11,100 nt of DNA from Bacteroidota bacterium. GTDB lineage: Bacteria > Bacteroidota > Bacteroidia > 2-12-FULL-35-15. Positions within the stretch are counted from its first letter, which is position 1. Every line of letters begins with the position of its first letter. Below, one piece after another: positions 1-8,700 of this stretch. Where the stretch lies: NCBI GenBank assembly GCA_026391935.1, contig JAPLDC010000042.1:1-11100 (forward strand). The letters run 5' to 3'. The translations under genes and the position numbers were made by a program. The notes beneath the pieces were generated by a model that saw only the letters and a list, made by a program, of their open reading frames with translations, was not told where the DNA came from and made no database searches.

Positions 1-2246
1 ATGATATAACCAGAGGTGTTGTTAGTGACATTGATGGAAATTATGAGTTGCGTATGAATTTAGGGAAGCATAAAATGATTTGCTCATTTGTTGGAATGCG
101 TCCGGATACCTTTACAGTATTTATTGATTCAAGTAAAGTGACAGAATACAATGTAATGCTAAAGTCGAATGCCACACAGTTGCAAACCATGGTTGTTTCT
201 GCCGGAAAATATGAGCAGCGATTAGAAGAGGTGACTGTTTCTATGGAAGTTTTAAAACCTTCTTTGATAGAAAATAAAAATGCAGCAAATATTAAAGGTG
301 CTCTTGAGCAGGCGCCAGGATTAAATATTTTAGATGGGGAACCTCAGATTCGTGGTGGTAGCGGTTTTAGTTTTGGCGTGGGTAGCCGTGTTGCTATATT
401 GATAGATGGATTGCCGGCTTTAGCCGGTGATGCCGGTCGGCCTGAATGGAATTTTATTCCTGTTGAAAATGTGGAGCAAGTCGAAATTATTAAAGGGGCT
501 TCTTCTGTAACATACGGTTCTTCTGCCCTTAGTGGAAGTATCAATATTCGTACAGCATATCCTACCGACAAACCATTGACGAAAGTGAATGTATCATCCG
601 GTATTTATGATGCACCATCTGTTGATAGTACTAAATGGTGGAAAGGCACGGCTAATTTTTCAAATCTTAGTTTCCTGCATTCTCAAAAATTTGGGCAAGT
701 GGATCTTGTGGTTGGTGGAATGGGTATCTACGATCACGGTTATATCGGTCCCCCTTCATTTCATCCGAACCTTGGTTCAGGAAATGATACCATTAGCGAA
801 TCGCAAGTTGGTGAAAAGACGGGAAGGTTTAATTTTAATTTTCGTTATCGTCCAAAAAAAATCACGCAATTAAATTTTGGAGTGAATGGAAATTTTATGA
901 AGTCTACTAATAATTTTTCATTGGTATGGGATAATGATACATCTGGCTTGTATCGTGCATTCCCAAAGACAATGACATTGCAAGATCAGATGTTATTATA
1001 TGTTGATCCATTTATAAACTATTATACTAATGGCGGACTGAAACACACATTGCGCGGGCGATATTTCTATACAAAAAATAGTTTGACCAACAGTCAGTCG
1101 AATGAAACAAACGTTATTTATACAGAATACCAATTTACAAAGCAATTGGAAAAAATTGAAGGTCTCAATATTACCGGTGGTATAGTTATGAACCAGACGT
1201 ATTCAATCGCTGCATTGTATAATAACGGAATCTCTCCCGATAATCATTTGAAAAATTATGCTGCCTATACTCAACTTGATAAAAAAATCATGAAAGTTTT
1301 AAATGCTTCATTCGGATTTAGGGGTGAATACTTCAAAATGAATAATGAGGAAACTGTTGTCAAGCCCATCTTCAGGTCAGGATTGAATTTAAAATTAGCA
1401 CAAGCTACCTTTTTGCGATATTCATACGGACAAGGTTACCGTTTCCCAACAATTACAGAAAAATTTATCAAAACAAGGACTGGTGGCTTAGATGTTTTTC
1501 CTAATCCTCATCTACAGCCCGAAACAAGCTGGAATACAGAGGTTGGATTGAAACAAGGATTTAAGATAAATAATTTCATTGGCTTTATCGACCTGGCCGC
1601 TTTTTGGCAAGAGTATTCTAATACGATTGAATTTACTTATGGATTCTGGGATAAGCATAAAGATATTTTTGGAGATGACAGTTTAGCTGCAGGATTTAAA
1701 TTTATCAATACAGGTGAAACACGCGTTCGTGGGTTAGAAGCTTCAATTGCCGGTCAAGGGAAAGTTTCAAATGATCTTAAGATTGATCTTTTGTGTGGAT
1801 ACACTTATGTTCTTCCTCAAGCGGTTAATCCGAATGCTGTATTTGCGGTTGATAGTACTCCTCAGGCGATGACCTATATTTTTACCAGTACGGATACTAC
1901 TAACAATATTTTGAAGTATCGTTTTCAGCACATCGCAAAAGCGGATGTTCAAGTGACCTATAAAATGTTTTCTGTCGGAGCCAGCTGGAGATACTTTAGT
2001 CCGATGCAAAATATTGATAAAACATTTTATCGCTTGGAAACTGTATTACACAGTGGAATTGAAAAATACAGGAACAATCATAATTATGGCACGCATATTT
2101 TTGATGCAAGAGTTGGAGTGGAAGTCTCCAAAAAACTTAAGGTAGCATTCGTAGTGAACAATCTCTTTAACAAAAGTTATTCTTTACGTCCGCTTAAGAT
2201 AGAATCTCCAAGAACATTTGCTTTGCAGATATCTCTGAAGGTTTAA
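1..2246 (+). CDS. TonB-dependent outer-membrane receptor, 5' end missing
   Basis: This outer-membrane beta-barrel transporter imports a ligand using energy from TonB; the substrate cannot be told from the sequence. The frame is already open at the left edge (first full codon at base 3), so the ATG at base 48 is an internal Met and 747 residues are visible. Residues about 1-60 match the end of a carboxypeptidase-like regulatory domain (SDIDGNYELRM, then FVGMRPDTFTVFID), the usual N-terminal extension of Bacteroidota receptors. Residues about 80-187 form the plug: ALEQAPGLNILDG, QIRGGSGFSFGVGSR, ILIDGLPALAGD, then VEQVEIIKGASSVTYGSSAL and SGSINIRT. The remainder is an alternating aromatic/polar barrel with the typical receptor ending VVNNLFNKSYSLRPLKIESP and a final strand FALQISLKV just before TAA. 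The signal peptide and TonB box are off-window or not recognisable. There is no SusD partner downstream, which argues against a polysaccharide-utilisation locus, though the left side is unseen. Confidence 0.93.
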   Translation, partial: DITRGVVSDIDGNYELRMNLGKHKMICSFVGMRPDTFTVFIDSSKVTEYNVMLKSNATQLQTMVVSAGKYEQRLEEVTVSMEVLKPSLIENKNAANIKGALEQAPGLNILDGEPQIRGGSGFSFGVGSRVAILIDGLPALAGDAGRPEWNFIPVENVEQVEIIKGASSVTYGSSALSGSINIRTAYPTDKPLTKVNVSSGIYDAPSVDSTKWWKGTANFSNLSFLHSQKFGQVDLVVGGMGIYDHGYIGPPSFHPNLGSGNDTISESQVGEKTGRFNFNFRYRPKKITQLNFGVNGNFMKSTNNFSLVWDNDTSGLYRAFPKTMTLQDQMLLYVDPFINYYTNGGLKHTLRGRYFYTKNSLTNSQSNETNVIYTEYQFTKQLEKIEGLNITGGIVMNQTYSIAALYNNGISPDNHLKNYAAYTQLDKKIMKVLNASFGFRGEYFKMNNEETVVKPIFRSGLNLKLAQATFLRYSYGQGYRFPTITEKFIKTRTGGLDVFPNPHLQPETSWNTEVGLKQGFKINNFIGFIDLAAFWQEYSNTIEFTYGFWDKHKDIFGDDSLAAGFKFINTGETRVRGLEASIAGQGKVSNDLKIDLLCGYTYVLPQAVNPNAVFAVDSTPQAMTYIFTSTDTTNNILKYRFQHIAKADVQVTYKMFSVGASWRYFSPMQNIDKTFYRLETVLHSGIEKYRNNHNYGTHIFDARVGVEVSKKLKVAFVVNNLFNKSYSLRPLKIESPRTFALQISLKV

Positions 2247-2318
2247 TTGTATATGATTCCTTGTATTTTAGCTTACGATATTTCCTATTATGTCTAAATT
2301 TTGTTTACTTAATTCGTA

Positions 2319-2338
2319 TCACCTTTTACAGCAGGTGA
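2319..2338 (+). other. short hairpin downstream of the receptor gene
   Basis: TCACCT (2319-2324) and AGGTGA (2333-2338) are perfect inverted repeats around an 8-nt loop, about 70 bp after the receptor stop codon. There is no T-run after the stem, so it is not a canonical intrinsic terminator. It could be a weak 3' end or mRNA-stability hairpin, or chance. The rest of the 196-bp gap (2247-2442) is AT-rich and holds no recognised motif. Confidence 0.25.
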
Positions 2339-2442
2339 AGAGATATTGTCAATTAAAATATTTATGTAACTTTAAAAAACAAAAGAACTCAATTATGAAA
2401 TATGTTCTTATTTTTAAAATTATTAATTATTGAACACATAAT

Positions 2443-2658
2443 ATGAAACGATTTTTTTTTCTCCCAAAATTATCTGTGTTAAGTATGGCGCTCCTTCTTA
2501 CTGCGGGTGTAACAATTTTTTCTGAGATGGGCTGTGCACCTAAACCTGCCTGTGGTACAAGACGAGACCATCGGATCAGAAAAAAGAGAGTCCATAAGTT
2601 TGCTCCATCCATGGGAATGAATAGTAAACCATCAATTAATTATTACGTATCGAAATAG
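2443..2658 (+). CDS. small basic exported protein, possible lipoprotein
   Basis: This is a 71-residue protein of unknown function. Residues 1-30 look like an export signal: basic start MKR, a hydrophobic core (about residues 11-26), then FSEMGC. Cys31 could be the lipidated residue, but the preceding SEMG is a poor lipobox (Glu at -3), so type I cleavage or a retained membrane anchor is possible. The presumed mature part is about 41 residues, with Cys31 and Cys37 (CAPKPACG) and a strongly basic stretch rich in Arg, Lys and His (about residues 40-52), followed by HKFAPSMGMN. I do not recognise a named family. The ATG is preceded by AT-rich sequence without a Shine-Dalgarno, normal for this phylum. 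Codons 4-6 are a run of nine T. The gene lies 196 bp after the receptor and ends just before a strong terminator. The N-terminal signal and codon structure make it more likely real than not. Confidence 0.5.
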   Translation: MKRFFFLPKLSVLSMALLLTAGVTIFSEMGCAPKPACGTRRDHRIRKKRVHKFAPSMGMNSKPSINYYVSK

Positions 2659-2694
2659 GCCGTTAAATTTTTATTTTTCGAAGAACTTCTCAAT

Positions 2695-2726
2695 AAAAAA
2701 AGCCAAACATATTGTTTGGCTTTTTT
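2695..2726. terminator. bidirectional intrinsic terminator
   Basis: GCCAAAC (2702-2708) pairs with GTTTGGC (2714-2720), extended by an A-run (2695-2701) pairing with a T-run (2721-2726) and by A2709-T2713, leaving a very small loop. The A-run on one side and T-run on the other make it work on both strands. It serves the small rightward gene ending at 2658 and the leftward operon, whose last stop codon (2730-2728) lies 1 nt from the T-run. It is the convergent boundary of the two transcription units. Confidence 0.92.
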
Positions 2727-2727
2727 A

Positions 2728-4791
2728 TTATTTGGTAGTTCTGATGTCTCCTTCTTTGAGTGGTCGAAAAGCCGTTCTTCTGTTCTTCTGATGCTCTTCC
2801 TCTGTAGTAGCGTGTTGTATCAATAATTTTGTTTCACCATATCCTTGTGGTAATAATCGCTCTGCTGCAATGCCTTTTGAAATTAGATAGTCAACGCAGG
2901 ATTTAGCTCGTTCCTGAGATAATTTCATATTGTACTTATCACTTCCACGATCATCTGTATGTGAGTTAATTTCAACAGTTAAGTTATTATTCAAATTTAA
3001 GAAATCGGTAAGATCATCCAAGATCTTTTTTGAAGCTGGCCGTAAAGTTGCTTTGTCCAAATCGTATTCGATTCCTGGGATCACGATATCTCCTGAAGGG
3101 ATAGGAGATAAAAAGAAATCTTTTACTAAGTGAGCTGATTCTGTTAAGCCCAATGTAGTTACGTTTCCGGCATCACCGAAAAATTTGTTTTTCTGTGCTT
3201 TTAAATACAATTCCATTCCTTCATCCAAGGCCGTGAAATAATTTCCATCAGCATCCGAGAATAAATAAAATGGTTCTTTATCTCCTCGAATATCTTTTAC
3301 GGTGATCATGGCATTAGGAATCACCTGATTTGTTTCAGCATTATATACAGTTCCTTTCAGATCAAATACCAAGGGATCTTTTTCTATCGAGTATACTTTT
3401 AAACAGGCACCACCTGAACAGTTTTTACATTCTTCTCTGTCAGATGTTAAAAATCCATTTCTCTGACTACGTTCTAATACAAAATAGGAATCGTCTTTAC
3501 TAGAGTTAAATGGAGCACCTAAATTTTTTGGAGCCGACCATAATGAATCACTGTTATAGGATGATTTAAAAATATCCAATCCGCCAAATCCCGGATGTCC
3601 GTCAGAACTGAAATAAAGTGTTGATGTATAATAATGAAAGAATGGTGTCACTTCGTCTCCCGGAGTATTGAATAAGGGCCCCATATTTATCGGAGGGCCT
3701 GTAGGACGGCTGTCGTCATCTAAATTCACATACCAAAGGTCCATTTTCCCGAAACCTCCCGGTCGGTTGGAGGAGAAATACAAAACACTTCCATCAGGAG
3801 AAAGTGATGGGTGCATTGTTTTATATCCTGCAAGATTTATATTATCATTTAATTTTTCTGCGCCAAGCCATTTATCATTCATTGATTTTGAAAGATAAAT
3901 TGCACACTCATTTTTATTTGTTGTTGACCAGCGAGTGAAAAAATAATTGCTTCTGTCTAAAGTTAAAAATCCTGCTCCTTCATGCATTTCTGTATTCGCA
4001 GGTCCTTCAATCTTGCTCAAACTATTCCAACCGCTATTTGTTTTCTTCAATGTATAAATGTCGCAGACATATTTTGGGTCTTGTTTTTCAGGATCCAAAA
4101 CAGTATTGCCATCACGCGCCGTGGTAAATTGAATTGTATTCGCATCACCGTAATAATTTACCGCAAAACTTGCTGTTCCTGCATTAAAAAGGGAGTCAAG
4201 TTTTTTGATGATTATTCCTGATTTAATATTCGATGTATCAGTAGCTAAATAACATCCGGCAATTTTTAGTTTTGCTTGCTGAAACATTACAGAGTCTTTT
4301 TTCTCCGAATCATTCATCACCGTTTCAAATTGAAAAGCAGCTCCGGGATAACGTTGGTTCTTCATCAGAGCATCACCATACCAATAACGTTCGTAAGGAT
4401 AGTCTGCTGGCTTATTGTCTACAGATTTTTTAAACCAGATCTCTGCATTTGCATAATCATGATTCAATCGGTAACAATCCGCAATTTGATGGATTGTATA
4501 TTGTTCAAGCGGATCATTTGTAACCTCCGTTTTCACTGAGTCTTTTGCAACTTTTGCGCTGTCCTTATTTTTTTTGGGAGGAGCAACATACGGTTTAGAA
4601 GTGTATGGAAAGGTAAGGTCAACAGAAGTTCCTTTATCGATTATTTTTAAATAAAACGTTAAAGCACTTTTATAATCCCCATTTTTATAGGCGATATCGG
4701 CATATTCTCTCCACTCTCTTTTGGTCTGAGCAAAAGCAGTTACAGTTACAAACAGAAATAATAATGCGAAAATATTTTTCGTGTTTTTCAT
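2728..4791 (-). CDS. PorE-like OmpA-family protein (TPR, PD40, CRD, OmpA)
   Basis: This is a 687-residue periplasmic or outer-membrane-associated protein with the domain order of the T9SS component PorE. Residues 1-22 are a signal peptide ending FAQ with no lipobox Cys, whereas P. gingivalis PorE is a lipoprotein. Residues about 25-200 carry TPR-like helices (YADIAYKNGDYKSALTFYLK; IADCYRLNHDYANAEIWFKK), interrupted by a Lys/Pro/Ser-rich linker at about 70-92. Residues about 210-470 are PD40/WD40-like propeller strands (HPSLSPDGSVLYFSSNRPGG; TLYFSSDGHPGFGGLDIF). Residues about 477-535 are a carboxypeptidase-regulatory-like domain (LKGTVYNAETNQVIPNAMI, SDADGNYFT). Residues 573-687 are the peptidoglycan-binding OmpA domain with the binding Asp in SHTDDRGSD and the Arg pair in KNRRTAF. 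It starts 2 nt after the PorP/SprF stop, so translation is probably coupled. It probably links the outer-membrane partner to the cell wall. It could be a paralogue dedicated to the adjacent cargo rather than the housekeeping PorE. Confidence 0.9.
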   Translation of the reverse strand: MKNTKNIFALLFLFVTVTAFAQTKREWREYADIAYKNGDYKSALTFYLKIIDKGTSVDLTFPYTSKPYVAPPKKNKDSAKVAKDSVKTEVTNDPLEQYTIHQIADCYRLNHDYANAEIWFKKSVDNKPADYPYERYWYGDALMKNQRYPGAAFQFETVMNDSEKKDSVMFQQAKLKIAGCYLATDTSNIKSGIIIKKLDSLFNAGTASFAVNYYGDANTIQFTTARDGNTVLDPEKQDPKYVCDIYTLKKTNSGWNSLSKIEGPANTEMHEGAGFLTLDRSNYFFTRWSTTNKNECAIYLSKSMNDKWLGAEKLNDNINLAGYKTMHPSLSPDGSVLYFSSNRPGGFGKMDLWYVNLDDDSRPTGPPINMGPLFNTPGDEVTPFFHYYTSTLYFSSDGHPGFGGLDIFKSSYNSDSLWSAPKNLGAPFNSSKDDSYFVLERSQRNGFLTSDREECKNCSGGACLKVYSIEKDPLVFDLKGTVYNAETNQVIPNAMITVKDIRGDKEPFYLFSDADGNYFTALDEGMELYLKAQKNKFFGDAGNVTTLGLTESAHLVKDFFLSPIPSGDIVIPGIEYDLDKATLRPASKKILDDLTDFLNLNNNLTVEINSHTDDRGSDKYNMKLSQERAKSCVDYLISKGIAAERLLPQGYGETKLLIQHATTEEEHQKNRRTAFRPLKEGDIRTTK

Positions 4792-4793
4792 AA

Positions 4794-5786
4794 CTATAAT
4801 CTAGGGCAATTAGCTAATGGATTAGGTTTGTTTGTGCGGGCAACATAAGTTAATGAAATTTCAAATCCCCCGCGGTGATTCGAAACCTGTTTTAAGGAAG
4901 AGGTGTTGATATCATAACTTACACGAGCAGTGTAACTTCCTTTTTTTAATCCTGCTTCAATGATTGCAGCATCCTTGTTTCTATAGGTTGGTCCGAATAT
5001 CAAATACGAATCAGAATTTTTTAAGAAGTAATGCAATAATAAAGTTGCAGTAAATTCCTGATCGTTGATCTGTTTCATATAGATGAACTTAGGTAACAAT
5101 TGAATTTTTTCATTGACATTTACTTTAACACCACCATGTACATAATAACGTATCGGTAATTTATTTGACGATGCAAAAAATGTTTCAGTTGGCTGTGTTA
5201 AGTGAAATGCAGAAAAACCAATAAAAGGATTTAAGCGCGCATTATCTTTTGCATAATAATATAAAAATCCTGCATTGATATCGTGTATTACAAAATTTGT
5301 ATTACTGAATGATTCTCCACTTGGTAATCCTGTATCAAAACTACCGCCATCAGCTGTTGTATACTGATTACCGAATGTAAGTTTGTCGATGTTCACACTT
5401 TTTTGAACGATCCCACCTTGAATTCCCAATGCTAAATGATGTTTCTTTTCTTTGTCAAAAACAACATCATAACCAACTGATAATAAAGCACTCAAAACAT
5501 TGTAATTTCCCACACCTGCACGATAATTAAATACCTGGAGACCAACTCCAAATTTTTTTACAGGCATGTCAAAGGATATTCCTGCAGTTGTAAATGGCTT
5601 TGTGGCTACTGCCATCCATTGAGTACGATAGTGTGCGTGAACACGATATTTTCCATCAAACATTCCTGTCATAGCAGGATGCAAACCCGTTTTGTCAAAA
5701 CCTTTTAATTTTGGAACCTTGCTTTCAGTAATCATAATATTAGCCCGGGCATTGGAAAGGTTAGTGTATTGATCTAATGGAATCAA
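4794..5786 (-). CDS. PorP/SprF-family membrane protein, N-terminus probably lost
   Basis: The PorP/SprF family comprises outer-membrane beta-barrel proteins that help export or anchor T9SS cargo, notably cargo with type B C-terminal domains. Family features seen are LHPAMTGMFDGKYRVHAHYR then TQW (residues 35-57; the usual form is LNPAxTG...YRxQW), TTAGISFDMPVKKFGVGLQV (67-86), many amphipathic strands, and a C-terminal CPRL. The frame has no ATG or GTG between its upstream in-frame stop (5798-5796) and TTG at 5786, and the first ATG is codon 18. The TTG overlaps the TGA of the upstream gene. No signal peptide precedes the family domain, although such proteins normally start with about 20 hydrophobic residues. 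The 34 residues before LHPAMTG match the family poorly apart from a possible QYTN. The rest of the gene is intact (330 codons). Without a signal peptide it probably cannot reach the outer membrane. The start is uncertain; the family assignment is secure. Confidence 0.85.
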   Translation of the reverse strand: MIPLDQYTNLSNARANIMITESKVPKLKGFDKTGLHPAMTGMFDGKYRVHAHYRTQWMAVATKPFTTAGISFDMPVKKFGVGLQVFNYRAGVGNYNVLSALLSVGYDVVFDKEKKHHLALGIQGGIVQKSVNIDKLTFGNQYTTADGGSFDTGLPSGESFSNTNFVIHDINAGFLYYYAKDNARLNPFIGFSAFHLTQPTETFFASSNKLPIRYYVHGGVKVNVNEKIQLLPKFIYMKQINDQEFTATLLLHYFLKNSDSYLIFGPTYRNKDAAIIEAGLKKGSYTARVSYDINTSSLKQVSNHRGGFEISLTYVARTNKPNPLANCPRL

Positions 5787-8700
5787 TGTATTAATTCACC
5801 CCAGTTGTTATAAATTTTAAATTCTAATTTCTTAAATGGTCCGCCATAAACATAAAAAATATCATTTGCTCCATCTCCATTCGGAGTAAATCCTGTTGGT
5901 ACTTCAGGTGGCATAGAAATGATTTCTGTTTTGCAGATAGTATCTGTACAGCCATTAATATCAGTAACAATCAAACAAACATCATAATATCCTCCTGCTC
6001 CATAAATATGAGTAGGGTTTTGAAGGGTTGATGATGAGTCGGCTGAAGAATCTCCAAAATTCCAGAACCAAGAAATTGGACCATTGGTTGATTGATCAGA
6101 AAAATTAATCGTCTGATTTACATTTCCTGTAAAGTCATCAGCAGTGAAAGCTGCGCCAGGTCCAGGCAATACATTTACTACTTGTGTAACAGAATCAATA
6201 CATCCTTGAGATGATTGAACGATTAAGATAGTATTGTAAGATCCAGCTGAAGGGAAGTTATGCGTTGGGTCTTGAATTGTACTGTTCGGGCTGGAATCAC
6301 CGAAGGTCCAGTTCCAGGAAGTGATAGTTGCACCTCCACCAACTGTAGACATATCCGTGTAAACTGTCCCATCGTCCAAACAAATTCCGTTAGCATTAAA
6401 ATTGGCTACCGGTTTTTCAAATACGTTTAAAGTTTGGGTAAGTGTATCAACGCAGCCATTATTAGATGTGACAATTAATGAGACGATATAAGGTCCGCCA
6501 GAACCATAAATATGTGTAGGGTCTTGTAAAATACTTGTTCCCAGATCGCCAAAATTCCAACTCCAACCTACGATAGTTCCAACAGATGTGGAAGCATCAG
6601 TAAAGACAACCGTATCTTGCGGACAGGCATTTACACTGCTGAAGGCTGCTATTGGTGAAGGGATAATTGTAATATTAATAGTGTCAGCGTTAGAACGACA
6701 ACCTCCATTGTTTGTGGAAGTAAAAATTAAGGTAACACCTCCTGCAAGATCATCTGCGGGACTTGGTAAATAGACCCCACTTAAAGACGTATCGCTTGGT
6801 GCGAATGAGCCGGTTCCACTTGATGTCCAAATTCCATTACTAGTTGTAACGGTCGCATTCAGTCCGATAGGATTACTTGCACAGGCACTGTTACCTGAGG
6901 TAATTACTGCAATTGGTGTTGCGGTAAATGTCACAGTAGTACTGTCGCTAGCTGCAATACAATTTCCATTTCCTGTGGATATAACATAAAGCATAACTGT
7001 GCCTGCTGCAGTGTCTGCAGTGCTAGGAATGTAGGTGGTGCACAAGGAAGAAGGACTCGCAAATGTTCCCGTTCCTGTTGTAGCCCATAAGCCACCAGTT
7101 GATACTGTGAGTGCCGCACAAACAGGAACACTTGCTGTATCTTTACATACAAAAATATCAGCTCCTGCGTTTATGGTAGGTCCCGGGTAAAAACTAATGA
7201 TCACTTGATCGGTATCAGCAGGGCAAAATCCGTTCCCAGTGGTATATAATATTAATGTGTCTGCTCCACTGGCAATGGCAGCAGCAGTGGGTGTATACGT
7301 AGGATTTAATGTGGAGCTAGAAGGAGAAAAACTACTTCCGAGTCCTCCGATCCATTGTCCGCCAAGGGCATTCAATATTGTACCACCCATTGTAATGGTT
7401 GAATTGTTTGTACAACTGATGGTGTCGCCACCCGCATTTGCAATTGGACTGCCTTGAATAGTGACTGGATAGACTATTGTATCCTTACATCCAGCTAAAG
7501 TAGTAACAACCAAACTTACATTGTAAGTGGCTCCGGCACCATAAATATGGGATGGATCTTGCAGCGTGGAAGTAAACCCGTCACCGAAATTCCAGTTCCA
7601 TGCAGTGATAGAACTTCCGGGATCTACGGATGAATTATCTGTAAAGTTTATTGGAAGTCCCATACAATTAGGAGCATCACTTATATAATCAGAAATAACA
7701 AAAGAGATATTAACCGTATGCGTCATCGTATCGGCACAAGGTGTACCATTGTTGATGATCAATTGAACAGTATAACTTCCTAGTGCAGGGTATGTGTGAG
7801 AAGGGCTTGTAACAGTAGTTGTCGGGGAGCCATCACCAAAATTCCATAAATAAGTGTTAGCAGTTGGGGTGGTTGTATTTGTGAAATTAATTGTTGTGCC
7901 GGCACAAGCATTACTTGAATTGAAACTTGCCACAGCAACCGGCGGGCAGTTGACAACGTTAAATTGAAAGTCGCGTAGGATCTGACCTATCTTAACGCCA
8001 TTCCGCCATTCTTCGCATTTTACTCCGGCAACAAACTGGCCCAAGATCGGTGGAACACCATTAATTATTCCTGTCGAACTTATTGTCAAAGAGTTTGGAG
8101 TTGCTGCATCTAATGGATTATTGGCGCCATAGGTGCTGGACCAAGTAACAGTAGGTTGTGTAAACACACAACCTGGCCATGTGGCAGCAGGAAGATCTGT
8201 ATAAGGGGTGTATAAAGAATAAACAAGAGAATCTCCGTCAGCATCAGTAGCACTGTGGTCTACAAACATATTATTTCCCTGACAAACAAACACAGGTGGT
8301 GGTTTTACCCATTTCGGACTGCTATTCGCGATCACAACACCGTTATCAGGAATATGTGCATACCAAGTTTCACCGGCAGAAAGTGGTGCTACAATATTTA
8401 ATAAAGTAGAATTTCTGCAGCAATATGAAAAGAAAAGATCATACCCTCCGGCAGTTGGAGGAAGTCCGCTTACCACTTTTGTGTATACCGCTTCTTCAAG
8501 ACAAATACCCGGATTCACAGCACATGTGTCAATGTTTGGTGGAACAAGACTAGCACCAGGGAATGGGATAACTATATCAGCAAGTGCAACAGTGCCGCAG
8601 CTCCTTCTTACTTCAATTGTGACAGGATTTGGAAAAGCAGCGCTACCGGCCTTGCAATCGCGATAAAGCTTTAATGTAACACGATAAGTAGATCCGCCTA

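Noticed and set aside
589..873. A 94-codon alternative plus-strand frame inside the TonB receptor
   Set aside because: The receptor frame is continuous and family-like across this stretch. The alternative has no domain and starts inside the barrel.
2290..2433. A 47-codon open frame on the plus strand between the receptor and the small exported protein
   Set aside because: It is rich in Lys, Leu, Ile, Tyr, Asn and Cys, as expected from chance translation of AT-rich DNA. It lacks a recognisable domain and contains the hairpin at 2319-2338.
5783..5800. Programmed frameshift joining the PKD cargo to the PorP/SprF protein
   Set aside because: The shared window between the two stop codons has no slippery heptamer or downstream stem that I can see. 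A fusion would still lack the end of the sorting domain and would bury PorP behind a secreted protein.
6931..7152. A 73-codon second frame on the minus strand inside the PKD gene
   Set aside because: It overlaps the Ig-like modules of a well-supported gene in another frame. Its Gln/Leu-rich composition reflects repeated Thr/Ala/Ser codons.
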